A stretch of 64,000 nucleotides of DNA from Clostridiaceae bacterium (GCA_009911065.1 QXWR01000012.1:1-64000), one strand, 5' to 3'; shown: positions 16,434 through 25,369, counted from the first letter of the stretch. Numbers and translations are program-made. The notes: generated from the sequence alone by a model not told the origin.

Positions 16434-16982
16434 TTGGCGAATGTGATTGTGGCGTTTTCGAAACCAGAGGATGCCCGAAGTATTAAGAATATACTGGCAA
16501 GAAGTGGATTTTCGGTGGCTGCGGTCTGTAATTCCGGCACTCAGGCATTGACACAAATGGGGAATCTAAGCAGCGGGCTGGTGGTGTGCGGATACCGTCT
16601 GGCGGACATGTTATATAGGGAACTGCATGACAATATGCCGTCGGAATTTGCTATGTTGATGATTTCATCGCCCAGCAAATGGGACTCAAATATGCCGCCG
16701 GACATGGTGTGTCTGCCTATGCCTCTAAAGGTACACGATTTGGTATCCACCTTGGAGATGATGGCCCAGGCACAGGCAAGAAGGCGCAGGAGAGAACGTC
16801 AGAAGCCAAAGAAAAGGAGCGACCAGGAAAAGAGAGTTATGGACCAGGCTAAAAAGCTTTTGATGGAACGAAATGGGATGAGTGAAAATGAAGCCCATCG
16901 GTACATACAAAAGTGTAGTATGGACAGTGGAACCAATCTGATGGAGACGGCTCAGATGGTGATAAGCTTGATTAATATTTAA
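16434..16982 (+). CDS. ANTAR-domain RNA-binding regulator with degenerate receiver domain (GlnR-type antiterminator)
   Basis: A 182-residue two-part protein. Residues 1-105 have a receiver-like fold (ANVIVAFSKPEDARSIKNILARSGF...), but the position of the phosphorylated Asp reads VVCGYRLADM, so the usual acceptor is missing. A basic linker (ARRRRRERQKPKKRSDQEKR) leads to a C-terminal ANTAR domain (AKKLLMERNGMSENEAHRYIQKCSMDSG...ETAQMVI). ANTAR proteins bind paired RNA hairpins and prevent termination. In clostridia such a gene is known directly behind glnA. TTG 16434 is chosen because GGGAGGTGA lies 4-12 bases before it. An upstream ATG (16383) in the same frame lacks a site. Target likely the glnA leader (inference). 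Confidence 0.82.
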   Translation: MANVIVAFSKPEDARSIKNILARSGFSVAAVCNSGTQALTQMGNLSSGLVVCGYRLADMLYRELHDNMPSEFAMLMISSPSKWDSNMPPDMVCLPMPLKVHDLVSTLEMMAQAQARRRRRERQKPKKRSDQEKRVMDQAKKLLMERNGMSENEAHRYIQKCSMDSGTNLMETAQMVISLINI

Positions 16983-16983
16983 A

Positions 16984-17063
16984 GGGTTAGATATAGTACA
17001 AATAAGATCTGTTTTTGGAAAACGGGTTAGATATAGTACAAATAAGATCTGTTTTTGGGAAAC
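16984..17063 (+). repeat. 40-base tandem duplication between the ANTAR gene and dapF
   Basis: Two head-to-tail copies (16984-17023 and 17024-17063) begin with GGGTTAGATATAGTACAAAT and differ at one base near the end. The copies fill most of the gap before dapF. Confidence 0.9.
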
Positions 17064-17126
17064 GGAAAACAAGCTGCGTTAGAAAATGAATAAGGGAATG
17101 TTAGCGGATTGCAGCAGGAGGGACAA

Positions 17127-17933
17127 ATGAAGTTTACAAAGATGCAGGGGATTGGAAATGATTATGTTTATGTAAATTGCTTTGAGGAGCAGGTGAATAA
17201 TCCGGCACAGATAGCGAAAATGGTCAGCTGCCGCCATTTTGGAATTGGATCAGACGGATTGATCTTGATTGGCCCGTCAGAGGTGGCAGACTGTCAGATG
17301 AGGATGTTCAATGAGGATGGCAGCGAAGGGGCAATGTGCGGCAATGGAATCCGGTGTGTGGGAAAATATGCGTATGATCATGGAATTGTAGACCAGCTTC
17401 AGATTACTGTGGAGACAAAGGGGGGAATCAAGACTCTGCACATGGAGGAAAAGGACGGGAAGGTGATTTCCGTACAGGTGGATATGGGAGTGCCAAGGCT
17501 GACTGGCAAGCTTCCAGAACCGATTGTGGTGGAGGGGAGAGAGCTGGAATTTGTGGGGATGGATGTGGGAAATCCTCATGCGGTTTATTTTCTTCCGGAT
17601 ATTGATGGATTGGAACTGGAGAAAATTGGTCCGGCTTTTGAGTGTCACCCCCGATTCCCAGATCGGGTAAATACGGAATTTGTCTGTGTTGAAAACCGAA
17701 ACCGGATGCGGATGCGGGTATGGGAGCGGGGGAGCGGGGAGACGCTTGCCTGCGGCACCGGGGCAACCGCTTGCGCTGTGGCGGCCATGATGCTGAATTT
17801 GGTGGAAGATTCGGTGGAGGTGGTTTTAAAAGGGGGAAGCCTGAAAATTTACTGGGATCGAAAGAGCGGTCACGCATTTATGACTGGTCCGGCAGAAGAG
17901 GTGTTTTGGGGGGAGATTCCAGTGGGAAAGTAA
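17127..17933 (+). CDS. dapF: Diaminopimelate epimerase
   Basis: Converts LL- to meso-diaminopimelate for lysine and peptidoglycan synthesis, cofactor-free, using two cysteines. Both are present in the family motifs: GAMCGNGIRCVGKYAYD (Cys about 71) and GSGETLACGTGATACA (Cys about 209). The N-terminus KFTKMQGIGNDYVYVN is also diagnostic. The 268-residue length is normal. ATG 17127 follows AGGAGGG by 4 bases. A TTG six codons upstream is open but lacks a site. It stands alone between the ANTAR regulator and a cell-wall amidase, consistent with a wall-related neighbourhood. Confidence 0.95.
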   Translation: MKFTKMQGIGNDYVYVNCFEEQVNNPAQIAKMVSCRHFGIGSDGLILIGPSEVADCQMRMFNEDGSEGAMCGNGIRCVGKYAYDHGIVDQLQITVETKGGIKTLHMEEKDGKVISVQVDMGVPRLTGKLPEPIVVEGRELEFVGMDVGNPHAVYFLPDIDGLELEKIGPAFECHPRFPDRVNTEFVCVENRNRMRMRVWERGSGETLACGTGATACAVAAMMLNLVEDSVEVVLKGGSLKIYWDRKSGHAFMTGPAEEVFWGEIPVGK

Positions 17934-18079
17934 CGTTTTCGAAAGATGTGCAATTATTGGCACAGAAAAAAGTCTGGTGATACAGACAAGGAAAGACAGA
18001 TGGAACCAAAGAAACAAGCAACGGACAGGCTCCTTTTACATACTGTATACCAGAGCAGTATGTGGAAGGAGTTATTATT

Positions 18080-18859
18080 TTGGCTGAAATAAGAAGAGTG
18101 ATGATTGACGCAGGACATGGAGGAGAGGAGCCTGGGTCGATTTATGAAGGACGCAGGGAAAAAGATGACAATCTGAAACTTGCCCTGGCAGTAGGCGAGA
18201 TTTTAAGCAGAAACGGGGTGGATGTACTTTATACCAGAGTGACCGATGTGTATCAGTCGCCTTTGGAAAAAGCTCAGATTGCCAATCGTTCCGGAGCCGA
18301 TTATTTTGTGTCAATTCACAGAAACGCCATGCCAATACCAGGATCTGCTTCAGGAGTCCAGACCCTGGTATATGAAAATGAAGGGGTGGCGGGACTGATG
18401 GCGGACAATATTAATCAGGCTTTGGTAAAGACCGGGTTTGCAGACCTGGGGGTGATTGAACGGCCTGGAATTATCGTGCTGCGCAGAACACAAATGCCGG
18501 CTGTGCTGGTAGAGGCCGGTTTTTTGGACAATCCGCAGGATAACCAGAAATTTGACCGGGATTTCAATGCCATTGCACAGGCCATAGCAGACGGTATTCT
18601 TAATACCATCCGGGAGGAGGAAACCGGACCAGAGTATTACCAGATTCAGGTAGGAGCATTTCCGGACCGGGAGACCGCAGAACGGATGGTAGGGCAGCTT
18701 CGGGAACAGGGATTGCCCGGTTTTGTGGTTTTGGATGACGGCATGTATAAGGTTCGCGCCGGGGCTTTCCTGAATCTGGATAATGCAGCACGGATGGAAC
18801 AGACATTGCGCAACTATGGCTATAACACCTTCATGGTGCGGGAGGGAGCCAGAGCGTAA
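18080..18859 (+). CDS. N-acetylmuramoyl-L-alanine amidase (Amidase_3) with C-terminal SPOR domain
   Basis: A zinc amidase that cuts the bond between MurNAc and the stem peptide. Zinc ligands and catalytic residues are visible: MIDAGHGG (His 13), REKDDN (Glu 28), FVSIHRNA (His about 83) and VLVEAGFLDNPQDN (catalytic Glu about 151). Residues ~186-255 form a SPOR domain (YYQIQVGAFPDRETAERMV...), which binds denuded glycan strands. There is no signal peptide or membrane helix, which is odd for an enzyme acting outside. TTG 18080 is chosen because AAGGAG lies 9 bases upstream; GTG 18062 is a less likely start. It resembles CwlD-type enzymes but with SPOR added. Confidence 0.88.
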   Translation: MAEIRRVMIDAGHGGEEPGSIYEGRREKDDNLKLALAVGEILSRNGVDVLYTRVTDVYQSPLEKAQIANRSGADYFVSIHRNAMPIPGSASGVQTLVYENEGVAGLMADNINQALVKTGFADLGVIERPGIIVLRRTQMPAVLVEAGFLDNPQDNQKFDRDFNAIAQAIADGILNTIREEETGPEYYQIQVGAFPDRETAERMVGQLREQGLPGFVVLDDGMYKVRAGAFLNLDNAARMEQTLRNYGYNTFMVREGARA

Positions 18860-18863
18860 GGGT

Positions 18864-20294
18864 CTACATTTCAGGTACCGGAGTTGGTCGGGCCGGATCA
18901 AAGATATCTTCCGCATGGAACAAATCTGCCAGTTTTCGTTCCCTGCCTTCACTTTCAGCAGTGATATCTTTCCACATCCGGTATCCGTCCAGGTTCCGGC
19001 GCCCTTGGCGCAGATAATTGTCTCCAATCTGAACCCAGTGCTCATTGGAATCTACATTGCAGAAATAGCGGAAGCCAGCATTGTACAGGTAGGTGAACCG
19101 TTCGTTTTCCCACGTATAAGGATGCCAGTCACTGATGTCATTGCCAAAGGGGTAGAGAATAATGTCAATCGGTCCAATCAGGCTGTCCACTTGATTCTCC
19201 CATTTATCCGTATCGGCGCGGAAACGCTCCATATCGATCTCTCCCATCATCAGATGGCCCCAACTGTGGGAAGCCAGCTCCCACCCGTTATCTTTGAGAC
19301 ATTTGGCTACCTTTGCCGCTTCCATCCGGTCCTGTTCATAGGTTGAGGAACCAGCATATTTGTCAGCGGTCCGGTAGCCTAAGATTCCCTCATAGCCAGT
19401 AAAAGCGATGACAGCTCTGGCGCCTTTGTAAGAAAAATCTGGGTGTTTTTGAATAAAGTCTTCCAGTATGGGAACCAGGTCATAGGAACCAACCGATATG
19501 GTTCCGTCGTCAAGTTTCATCTCACAGGTAGGTTTGCCGTCTTCTCCAACAATCATTCGGGAGGCAAAACCGTCTCCGTCCATATAGGGATAGTAGCACA
19601 CATCATCCTGAGAGATCACAAGAGGGCGTTTTCCCTCCGGGAGCAGAATTGTGCCAGGTTTCATAATTGTGTTGCCATTCTCGTCCTTTGTCTCATAAGC
19701 CAAATCATGCATGCGCACAAGAACAAAGCCCTTCTCATACAGGGATTCAAGAATCTTCTCAAATTCACCAGTAGTAGTCATAACCTGATTGTAGCCATCG
19801 GAATCGTCTTCTCCGTCAAATGCTTTTTGATTGTCCACAACAAGAGAATGAAAAAAAATGTGGGTAACTTCACTGATTTTCACCTTAACCAGAGACGACC
19901 GGGCTGTTTCATAGGCAGCGATTGTTTCCTGGATGGCAGGGTCAGACCCGTATTCACTGTTTGATTGTAAAAGGGCGATGGCTGCATCATAATCATAACC
20001 AGAGGCAAGGGCATTTGCCTGTGCCAGAAGTTTTCCCACGGGAGAGTCTACAAAAAATACAGTGCTGCCAGAATCTTCCGTAAATTCTTCCGAACTGGAC
20101 AGGCTGGTCTCCACCACGATAACAGGGAGTTTATCGGTCTGTGTGACAGTGGGATCTAAATTTTTCTTAATCAGGAAAACGCCGGTGCTGGAAAGTCCGG
20201 CTAACAGGAGGCAGCTGGCAGCGATGACCAGCTGCTTTAACTGATGGTCTGTTTTGCTGGTGATACCGATTCTTTTATTTTTACTGTTTTTCAT
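18864..20294 (-). CDS. Membrane-anchored polysaccharide deacetylase (NodB-type)
   Basis: A 476-residue protein with one N-terminal membrane anchor (about 19-42: LKQLVIAASCLLLAGLSSTGVFLI), an extracytoplasmic linker with TPR-like helices (~80-140) and a C-terminal deacetylase domain. Motifs include VISQDDVCYYPY (the DD pair), ELASHSWGHLMMGE (metal-binding His) and DIILYPFGNDI. It probably removes acetyl groups from a wall polysaccharide or peptidoglycan outside the membrane. The chosen ATG (20294) follows GGAG by 6 bases; an in-frame ATG 7 codons upstream is possible. It converges on the amidase gene, with only 4 bases between the two stop codons. Confidence 0.85.
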   Translation of the reverse strand: MKNSKNKRIGITSKTDHQLKQLVIAASCLLLAGLSSTGVFLIKKNLDPTVTQTDKLPVIVVETSLSSSEEFTEDSGSTVFFVDSPVGKLLAQANALASGYDYDAAIALLQSNSEYGSDPAIQETIAAYETARSSLVKVKISEVTHIFFHSLVVDNQKAFDGEDDSDGYNQVMTTTGEFEKILESLYEKGFVLVRMHDLAYETKDENGNTIMKPGTILLPEGKRPLVISQDDVCYYPYMDGDGFASRMIVGEDGKPTCEMKLDDGTISVGSYDLVPILEDFIQKHPDFSYKGARAVIAFTGYEGILGYRTADKYAGSSTYEQDRMEAAKVAKCLKDNGWELASHSWGHLMMGEIDMERFRADTDKWENQVDSLIGPIDIILYPFGNDISDWHPYTWENERFTYLYNAGFRYFCNVDSNEHWVQIGDNYLRQGRRNLDGYRMWKDITAESEGRERKLADLFHAEDIFDPARPTPVPEM

Positions 20295-20452
20295 TATTAA
20301 CTCCATTTGTTCCATCTATATGATAAATTCAATTGATTGTTTTAAAGTATGATACAATCTCTCAAGGCGATAAGAGGTTATAAGAATAATATAACATAGA
20401 TTTTAAAAAATAGCCATACATTAATATATAGCAGAATGAACTGAGGGATAAT

Positions 20453-21808
20453 ATGAGAAGACTTTTAATTGGATTGTGTACGGGCAGCTTAATGCTTGCG
20501 CCGCCGCCCCAGGTGGCAGGGACAGAAACTGTGGTTTTAACCGGAGCAGAGGCAGCAGAAAACTTCGGGACACAAACAGCAGAAGCAGTATCGTCGGCTG
20601 CAGAAGCGGATTCTTCCACAACAGAGGCAGTAAAGACCATGTCTCAAACGGTGGAGACATCGGTTATGAAAGCAGAGAATCCATCGTCAGATGGATCAGC
20701 AGGGCTGGAGATCTCTGCACCCAGCGCAGTGCTTATGGAGGCGTCTACAGGAAAAATAATCTATGAAAAAGATCCGGACCGACAGAGGCGGCCAGCCAGC
20801 ATTACTAAAATTATGACCCTGATTTTGATTTTTGATGCCATTGATTCTGGAAAAATTAAACTGACCGATGAAGTAGTGACCAGTTCCTATGCAAAATCCA
20901 TGGGCGGCTCTCAGGTGTTTTTGGAGGAAGGGGAAGTTCAGACTGTAGAAACTCTGATTAAATGTATTGTAGTGGCCTCTGGCAATGACGCTTCCGTGGC
21001 CATGGCTGAATACATAGCGGGAACCGAAGGGGAGTTTGTGAATCAGATGAATGAACGGGCGGCTGGCCTTGGAATGACAGGAACCCATTTTGAGGACTGC
21101 TGCGGACTGACCGATTCTGGTACCCATCTGACAACGGCAAGAGATATTGCCATTATGTCCAGGGAGCTGATTACAAAATATCCTCAGATTCATAACTATT
21201 CCACGATCTGGATGGAAAATATTACACATGTGACAAAGCAGGGAACAAAGGAATTTGGTTTGTCCAATACCAACAAACTGTTGAAGATGGCAACAAATTT
21301 TCAGGTGACTGGCCTAAAGACAGGTTCCACCTCCCTGGCAAAATATTGTCTTTCTGCCACGGCTGAAAAAGACGGGGTGAGACTGATTGCCGCAATTATG
21401 GCAGCGCCAGATTATAAGGCCCGGTTTGCCGATGCTCAGACTTTATTAAACTACGGATATGCCAACTGCAGGCTGTATGAGGACCATGAGATGCCTGCGC
21501 TCCCAAAAGTTTTTGTGCGAAACGGAGTAAAAGACACAACAACTTTGAAATATAAAAGCGGATTTTCTTATTTAGGAATTGAGGGAGAAGATTTTCAGGC
21601 AGTAGAAAAGAAACTTTTGACGCCAGAGGAACTTCCTGCGCCTGTGACACCGGGAGATTCTGTGGGGGTATTAAGGTATGAGTTGGGGGGAAAGGTGCTG
21701 GGGGAAGTGGAAATTCTGGCAGCAGAGGAAGTGGCAAAGGCAGGATATAAAGATTATTTCCGAAAGACTCTTGGTGCATGGTTGATGGAAGCGGCAAAAG
21801 GGGCGTAG
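20453..21808 (+). CDS. D-alanyl-D-alanine carboxypeptidase (PBP5/DacF type)
   Basis: Removes the last D-Ala from peptidoglycan stem peptides outside the membrane. A signal peptide (MRRLLIGLCTGSLMLAPPP) and a Thr/Ala/Glu-rich linker of about 80 residues precede the catalytic domain. Active-site motifs are S116-ITK-119 (RRPASITKIM), SGN at about 176 (VVASGNDASVAMAEY) and KTG at about 289 (VTGLKTGSTSLAKYC). After the peptidase comes the usual PBP5 C-terminal beta domain and an amphipathic end (YFRKTLGAWLMEAAKGA) that could anchor to the membrane. AGGGATAAT precedes the ATG. The long linker is more variable than in most family members. Confidence 0.9.
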   Translation: MRRLLIGLCTGSLMLAPPPQVAGTETVVLTGAEAAENFGTQTAEAVSSAAEADSSTTEAVKTMSQTVETSVMKAENPSSDGSAGLEISAPSAVLMEASTGKIIYEKDPDRQRRPASITKIMTLILIFDAIDSGKIKLTDEVVTSSYAKSMGGSQVFLEEGEVQTVETLIKCIVVASGNDASVAMAEYIAGTEGEFVNQMNERAAGLGMTGTHFEDCCGLTDSGTHLTTARDIAIMSRELITKYPQIHNYSTIWMENITHVTKQGTKEFGLSNTNKLLKMATNFQVTGLKTGSTSLAKYCLSATAEKDGVRLIAAIMAAPDYKARFADAQTLLNYGYANCRLYEDHEMPALPKVFVRNGVKDTTTLKYKSGFSYLGIEGEDFQAVEKKLLTPEELPAPVTPGDSVGVLRYELGGKVLGEVEILAAEEVAKAGYKDYFRKTLGAWLMEAAKGA

Positions 21809-21863
21809 AAGAGGATCGCCTTTTTACCCTTTTATGGGGAAAAGAAAGATTTGCAATCAACTC

Positions 21864-21892
21864 TGGAAATCTTGTACAAAAGATGTTATAAT
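21864..21892 (+). promoter_or_regulatory. Extended -10 promoter for the DHH phosphoesterase gene
   Basis: TATAAT at 21887-21892 is preceded by TG one base further up (extended -10). A weak TGGAAA lies 17 bases upstream at 21864-21869. It sits about 75 bases before the GTG start of the DHH gene. Confidence 0.55.
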
Positions 21893-21965
21893 GAAATCGC
21901 TTAAGAAGGAAATTTCCGGAAAGAACTGCCGGGAAAACTACATTAACTGAAGGAGGGCGTCTCAA

Positions 21966-22886
21966 GTGAGATTAGTAACGCGTTCGGATTTTGACGGACT
22001 GGTATGTGGTGCATTGCTGCTGGAAGCAGGTATTATTGATAGTTGGAAATTTGCACATCCAAAAGATCTTCAGGATGGTCTTGTAGAGATTAATGACAAT
22101 GACTGTTTGGCAAACGTACCTTTCGTAGAAGGCTGCGGTCTTTGGTTTGACCACCACTCCAGTGAACATGAAAGACTGCAGCTGCAGGGAAAGTATAAGG
22201 GGGAAAGCCGTATGACCCCGTCCTGCGCAAGAATTATTTATGAATATTATGGCGGAGCGGAGCGCTTTCCTCAGTTTGGAGAGATTATGGAGGCTGTGGA
22301 TAAAGTAGATTCCGGCAATTTGACCATGGATGAGGTGCTTAATCCCACAGGATGGATTTTGATCGGATTTTTGATGGACCCCAGGACCGGACTGGGCAGA
22401 TGGAGACAGTTTTCCATTTCCAATTACCAGCTGATGGAGATGCTTTTGGAGGCATGTCGTGTAAAAACCACAGCAGAAATTTTGGCTTTGCAGGATGTCC
22501 AGGAGAGGATTACGGTTTATGAAGAGCAGACCGAGAAATTTAAGGAGATGGTGGCAGCCCATACCCGCACGGAAGGCAATGTGATTATCACCGATCTTCG
22601 AGGAGTAGATCCTATCTATACCGGAAACCGTTTTATGATTTACGGCATGTATCCGGAGCAGAATATTTCTGCATGGATTGTCAGCGGACGGGGAGGACAG
22701 GGATGCTCAGCAGCAGTGGGATACAGCATTCTCAACCGGACTGCTGTCCTGGATGTGGGAAGTTTGATGCTTAAATATAATGGAGGAGGCCACAAGAAGG
22801 TGGGAACCTGCCAGTTTAGCAATGAGACCATGGAAGAGGGACTGAAAAATATGTTAAAAGATCTTTGTGACCTGGCAAATTCATAA
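21966..22886 (+). CDS. DHH/DHHA1-family phosphoesterase (exopolyphosphatase-like)
   Basis: A 306-residue manganese-dependent phosphoesterase. The N-terminus RLVTRSDFDGLVCGALL holds the first metal motif (D-x-D-G), the DHH motif is in GLWFDHHSSEHERL, and the C-terminal DHHA1 domain ends with NGGGHKKVGTCQF, the substrate-binding GGGH loop. Such proteins hydrolyse short polyphosphates, oligoribonucleotides (nanoRNase) or pAp; sequence alone does not choose. The GTG start is supported by GGAGGG 8 bases upstream. A terminator-like hairpin lies after the gene. Confidence 0.8.
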   Translation: MRLVTRSDFDGLVCGALLLEAGIIDSWKFAHPKDLQDGLVEINDNDCLANVPFVEGCGLWFDHHSSEHERLQLQGKYKGESRMTPSCARIIYEYYGGAERFPQFGEIMEAVDKVDSGNLTMDEVLNPTGWILIGFLMDPRTGLGRWRQFSISNYQLMEMLLEACRVKTTAEILALQDVQERITVYEEQTEKFKEMVAAHTRTEGNVIITDLRGVDPIYTGNRFMIYGMYPEQNISAWIVSGRGGQGCSAAVGYSILNRTAVLDVGSLMLKYNGGGHKKVGTCQFSNETMEEGLKNMLKDLCDLANS

Positions 22887-22970
22887 AAGGTCTGTAACCG
22901 TTCAGACAGAGAGTAAAGAACAAAGAGCAAAGGATTGCTTTGTTTGAATGGCTGCAGAGATTTGTATAAA

Positions 22971-23014
22971 AACACCGGGACGGCCTGGACAACAGGTGTT
23001 TCCGGTGTTGTTTT
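22971..23014 (+). terminator. Terminator between the DHH gene and purE
   Basis: AACACCGG (22971-22978) pairs with CCGGTGTT (23002-23009), with a smaller CCTG/CAGG stem inside the loop, followed by GTTTTG. It ends the DHH transcript before the purine cluster. Confidence 0.7.
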
Positions 23015-23104
23015 GCGAAAGATCGGATAAAAGGATTTTATGTGTTGGCTGGCCGGATGAATCGATTCCGGCATTTCATACAGGAGAAAGAAAGGAACAG
23101 GATG

Positions 23105-23623
23105 ATGGCTAAGGTTAGTATTGTAATGGGCAGTGATTCGGATATGGCGGTAATGGCGCAGGCTGCAAAGATTTTGGACCGATTTGAGATTTCTTATGAG
23201 ATGACAATACTTTCTGCCCACCGGGAGCCGGATGCATTCTTTGAATGGGCGAAGGGAGCAGAGAAGAGGGGAGTTCGGGTGATTATTGCAGGAGCTGGCA
23301 AGGCCGCCCATCTGCCAGGAATGTGTGCGGCGATTTTTCCCCTGCCAGTTATTGGAATCCCCATGAAAACTTCCGATTTGGGCGGATTGGACTCACTGTT
23401 TTCCATTGTGCAGATGCCTTCCGGGGTTCCTGTGGCCACGGTTGCTATTAACGGAGGGGCCAATGCAGGAATTTTGGCAGCAAAAATGCTGGCAGTATCT
23501 GACGAAGAGCTTTTGGGAAGAATCAAGGATTATGCCAGAGAGCTGAAGGAAAATGTGGAGGGGAAAGCAGAGGAGCTGGAAGCATTGGGGTATAAGGAGT
23601 TTCTGGCTAAGAGGCAGAAGTAA
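23105..23623 (+). CDS. purE: N5-carboxyaminoimidazole ribonucleotide mutase
   Basis: Shifts the carboxyl group in N5-CAIR to make CAIR in purine synthesis. Class I motifs are clear: VSIVMGSDSDMAVM near the start, ILSAHREPD with the active-site His, and IAGAGKAAHLPGMCAA and GGLDSLFS for substrate binding. About 172 residues, normal length. Two adjacent ATG codons (23102 and 23105) follow AAAGGA; the second is chosen for spacing. First gene of a purE-purM-purN-purD run read in one direction. No PurR box or guanine riboswitch was recognised in the region before it. Confidence 0.94.
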   Translation: MAKVSIVMGSDSDMAVMAQAAKILDRFEISYEMTILSAHREPDAFFEWAKGAEKRGVRVIIAGAGKAAHLPGMCAAIFPLPVIGIPMKTSDLGGLDSLFSIVQMPSGVPVATVAINGGANAGILAAKMLAVSDEELLGRIKDYARELKENVEGKAEELEALGYKEFLAKRQK

Positions 23624-23660
23624 AGACAATGTTGTGCATTGGAAAGGAATGGTGAAAAAC

Positions 23661-24692
23661 ATGGATTACAAGAAAGCCGGAGTGGATATTGAGGCAGGGT
23701 ATCGGTCAGTGGAATTGATGAAAAAGTATGTGATGGAAACCATGCGTCCGGAAGTGCTGGGGGGCATCGGTGGTTTTTCGGGGGCATTTTCTTTAAAAGC
23801 CATAAAAGAGATGGAGGAGCCAGTGCTGCTTTCCGGCACAGACGGGTGCGGGACAAAGGTCAAGCTGGCGATTCTTATGGACAAGCACGATACCATAGGC
23901 ATTGACGCGGTTGCCATGTGTGTCAACGATATTGCATGTGCTGGTGGGGAACCGTTGTTTTTCCTGGATTATATTGCCTGCGGAAAAAACTATCCCGAAA
24001 AGATAGCAGAGATTGTAAAGGGGGTAGCCCAGGGGTGTTTACAGTCAGAGGCAGCGCTGATTGGCGGGGAGACTGCAGAGCATCCGGGGCTGATGCCAGA
24101 GGAAGATTATGATTTGGCAGGATTTGCCGTGGGAGTCTGTGACAAGAAGGATATGATTACCGGCAAAGATTTAAAAGCAGGGGATGTGCTGATTGGAATG
24201 GCTTCTTCTGGCGTTCACAGCAATGGTTTTTCTTTGGTGCGGAAAGTATTTGAAAAGGAAATGACCAAGGAGGGGCTGAATACCAGGTATGAGGAGCTGG
24301 GAACAACTTTAGGGGAGGCTCTTTTGACGCCCACCAGAATTTATGTGAAGGCTTTAAAAAGTGTGAAAGCCAGCAAAATCAAAGTGAAAGCCTGCTGCCA
24401 TATTACCGGCGGCGGATTTTATGAAAATGTTCCCCGGATGCTGAGGGAAGGAATTTGTGCAGTGATTGAAAAGGACAGCTATCCGGTTCCAGCGCTGTTT
24501 GGGCTGCTGGCAGACAAGGGTCATATCCGTGAGGAAATGATGTATAATACTTATAATATGGGAATTGGGATGATTGTGGCAGTAGACCCGTCAGAGGTGG
24601 AGAGAACCATGGAAGCCATAAAGAAAGCAGGAGAGACTCCCTATGTGATCGGTTCCGTAAAAGAGGGGGAAAAGGGTGTGTCCATATGTTAA
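23661..24692 (+). CDS. purM: Phosphoribosylformylglycinamidine cyclo-ligase (AIR synthetase)
   Basis: ATP-dependent ring closure of FGAM to aminoimidazole ribonucleotide. The N-terminus MDYKKAGVDIEAGYRSVELMKKYV and motifs GGFSGAF, LLSGTDGCGTKVKLA (metal/ATP site), DAVAMCVNDIACAGGEPLFFLDYIA, IGGETAEHPG, GMASSGVHSNGFSLVRKV and CCHITGGGFYENVPR are all those of PurM. The 343-residue length is normal. ATG 23661 is used. The frame is open further up into purE but without support. GGAAAGGAATGGTG before it resembles the site before purD. The purN start overlaps the end of purM by 7 bases. Confidence 0.95.
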   Translation: MDYKKAGVDIEAGYRSVELMKKYVMETMRPEVLGGIGGFSGAFSLKAIKEMEEPVLLSGTDGCGTKVKLAILMDKHDTIGIDAVAMCVNDIACAGGEPLFFLDYIACGKNYPEKIAEIVKGVAQGCLQSEAALIGGETAEHPGLMPEEDYDLAGFAVGVCDKKDMITGKDLKAGDVLIGMASSGVHSNGFSLVRKVFEKEMTKEGLNTRYEELGTTLGEALLTPTRIYVKALKSVKASKIKVKACCHITGGGFYENVPRMLREGICAVIEKDSYPVPALFGLLADKGHIREEMMYNTYNMGIGMIVAVDPSEVERTMEAIKKAGETPYVIGSVKEGEKGVSIC

Positions 24693-25285
24693 AAGTAGGA
24701 GTGATGGTGTCTGGCGGCGGGACCAATCTGCAGGCAATTCTGGATGCCATGGATAAGGGGCAGCTTCCCAATGTGGAAATCAAGGTGGTCATCAGCAACA
24801 ATGCCGGAGCGTATGCCCTGGAGCGGGCGAAAAGTCATGGGATTGAAGCAGTATGTGTGTCCCCGAAAGATTTTTCCAGCCGGGAAGACTTTGAAGAAGC
24901 CTTTTTGGAACAGGTAGATTCCTATCATTTGGATTTGATTGTGCTGGCAGGATTTTTGGTGAAGATACCAGAAAAGATGGTGGAAAAATACGAAAGGCGA
25001 ATCATTAATGTTCACCCGTCGCTGATTCCGTCCTTTTGCGGTGTGGGATATTATGGCCTGAAGGTTCACGAGGCGGCTTTGGCCAGAGGGGTGAAAGTGA
25101 CCGGGGCCACGGTACATTATGTGGACAGCGGCATGGATACCGGGCCGATACTTCTTCAGAAAGCAGTGGAGGTGAAGGAGTCCGATACACCGAAATCTCT
25201 GCAAAAAAGGGTGATGGAAGAGGCGGAATGGATTATTTTGCCAGAGGCCATAGGACAGATTGCCAATAAAAAGACAAATTGCTGA
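24686..25285 (+). CDS. purN: Phosphoribosylglycinamide formyltransferase
   Basis: Transfers the formyl group from 10-formyl-tetrahydrofolate to GAR. The 199 residues begin VGVMVSGGGTNLQAILDAM (phosphate-binding loop). The catalytic part shows VLAGFLVKIP, NVHPSLIPSFCGVGYYGLKVHEAAL (the Asn/His catalytic pair) and VTGATVHYVDSGMDTGPIL (the catalytic Asp). The usual G-x-G-x-x-G after PSLIP reads CGVGYYG, an accepted variant in clostridia. Coupled to purM by overlapping ends. About 85 bases separate it from purD. Confidence 0.94.
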   Translation: MLKVGVMVSGGGTNLQAILDAMDKGQLPNVEIKVVISNNAGAYALERAKSHGIEAVCVSPKDFSSREDFEEAFLEQVDSYHLDLIVLAGFLVKIPEKMVEKYERRIINVHPSLIPSFCGVGYYGLKVHEAALARGVKVTGATVHYVDSGMDTGPILLQKAVEVKESDTPKSLQKRVMEEAEWIILPEAIGQIANKKTNC

Positions 25286-25369
25286 TGGAAAGGGACAGGA
25301 AAAAGAGTGGAAGAAGTTGACAAAACTTTCACAGCTTGATTGTCCTTTGGAAAGGAATGATAAAAAATA

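Noticed and set aside
23015-23104. Guanine riboswitch or PurR box before purE
   Set aside because: No purine-aptamer core or recognisable operator was found in this short gap; only a terminator from the preceding gene precedes it.
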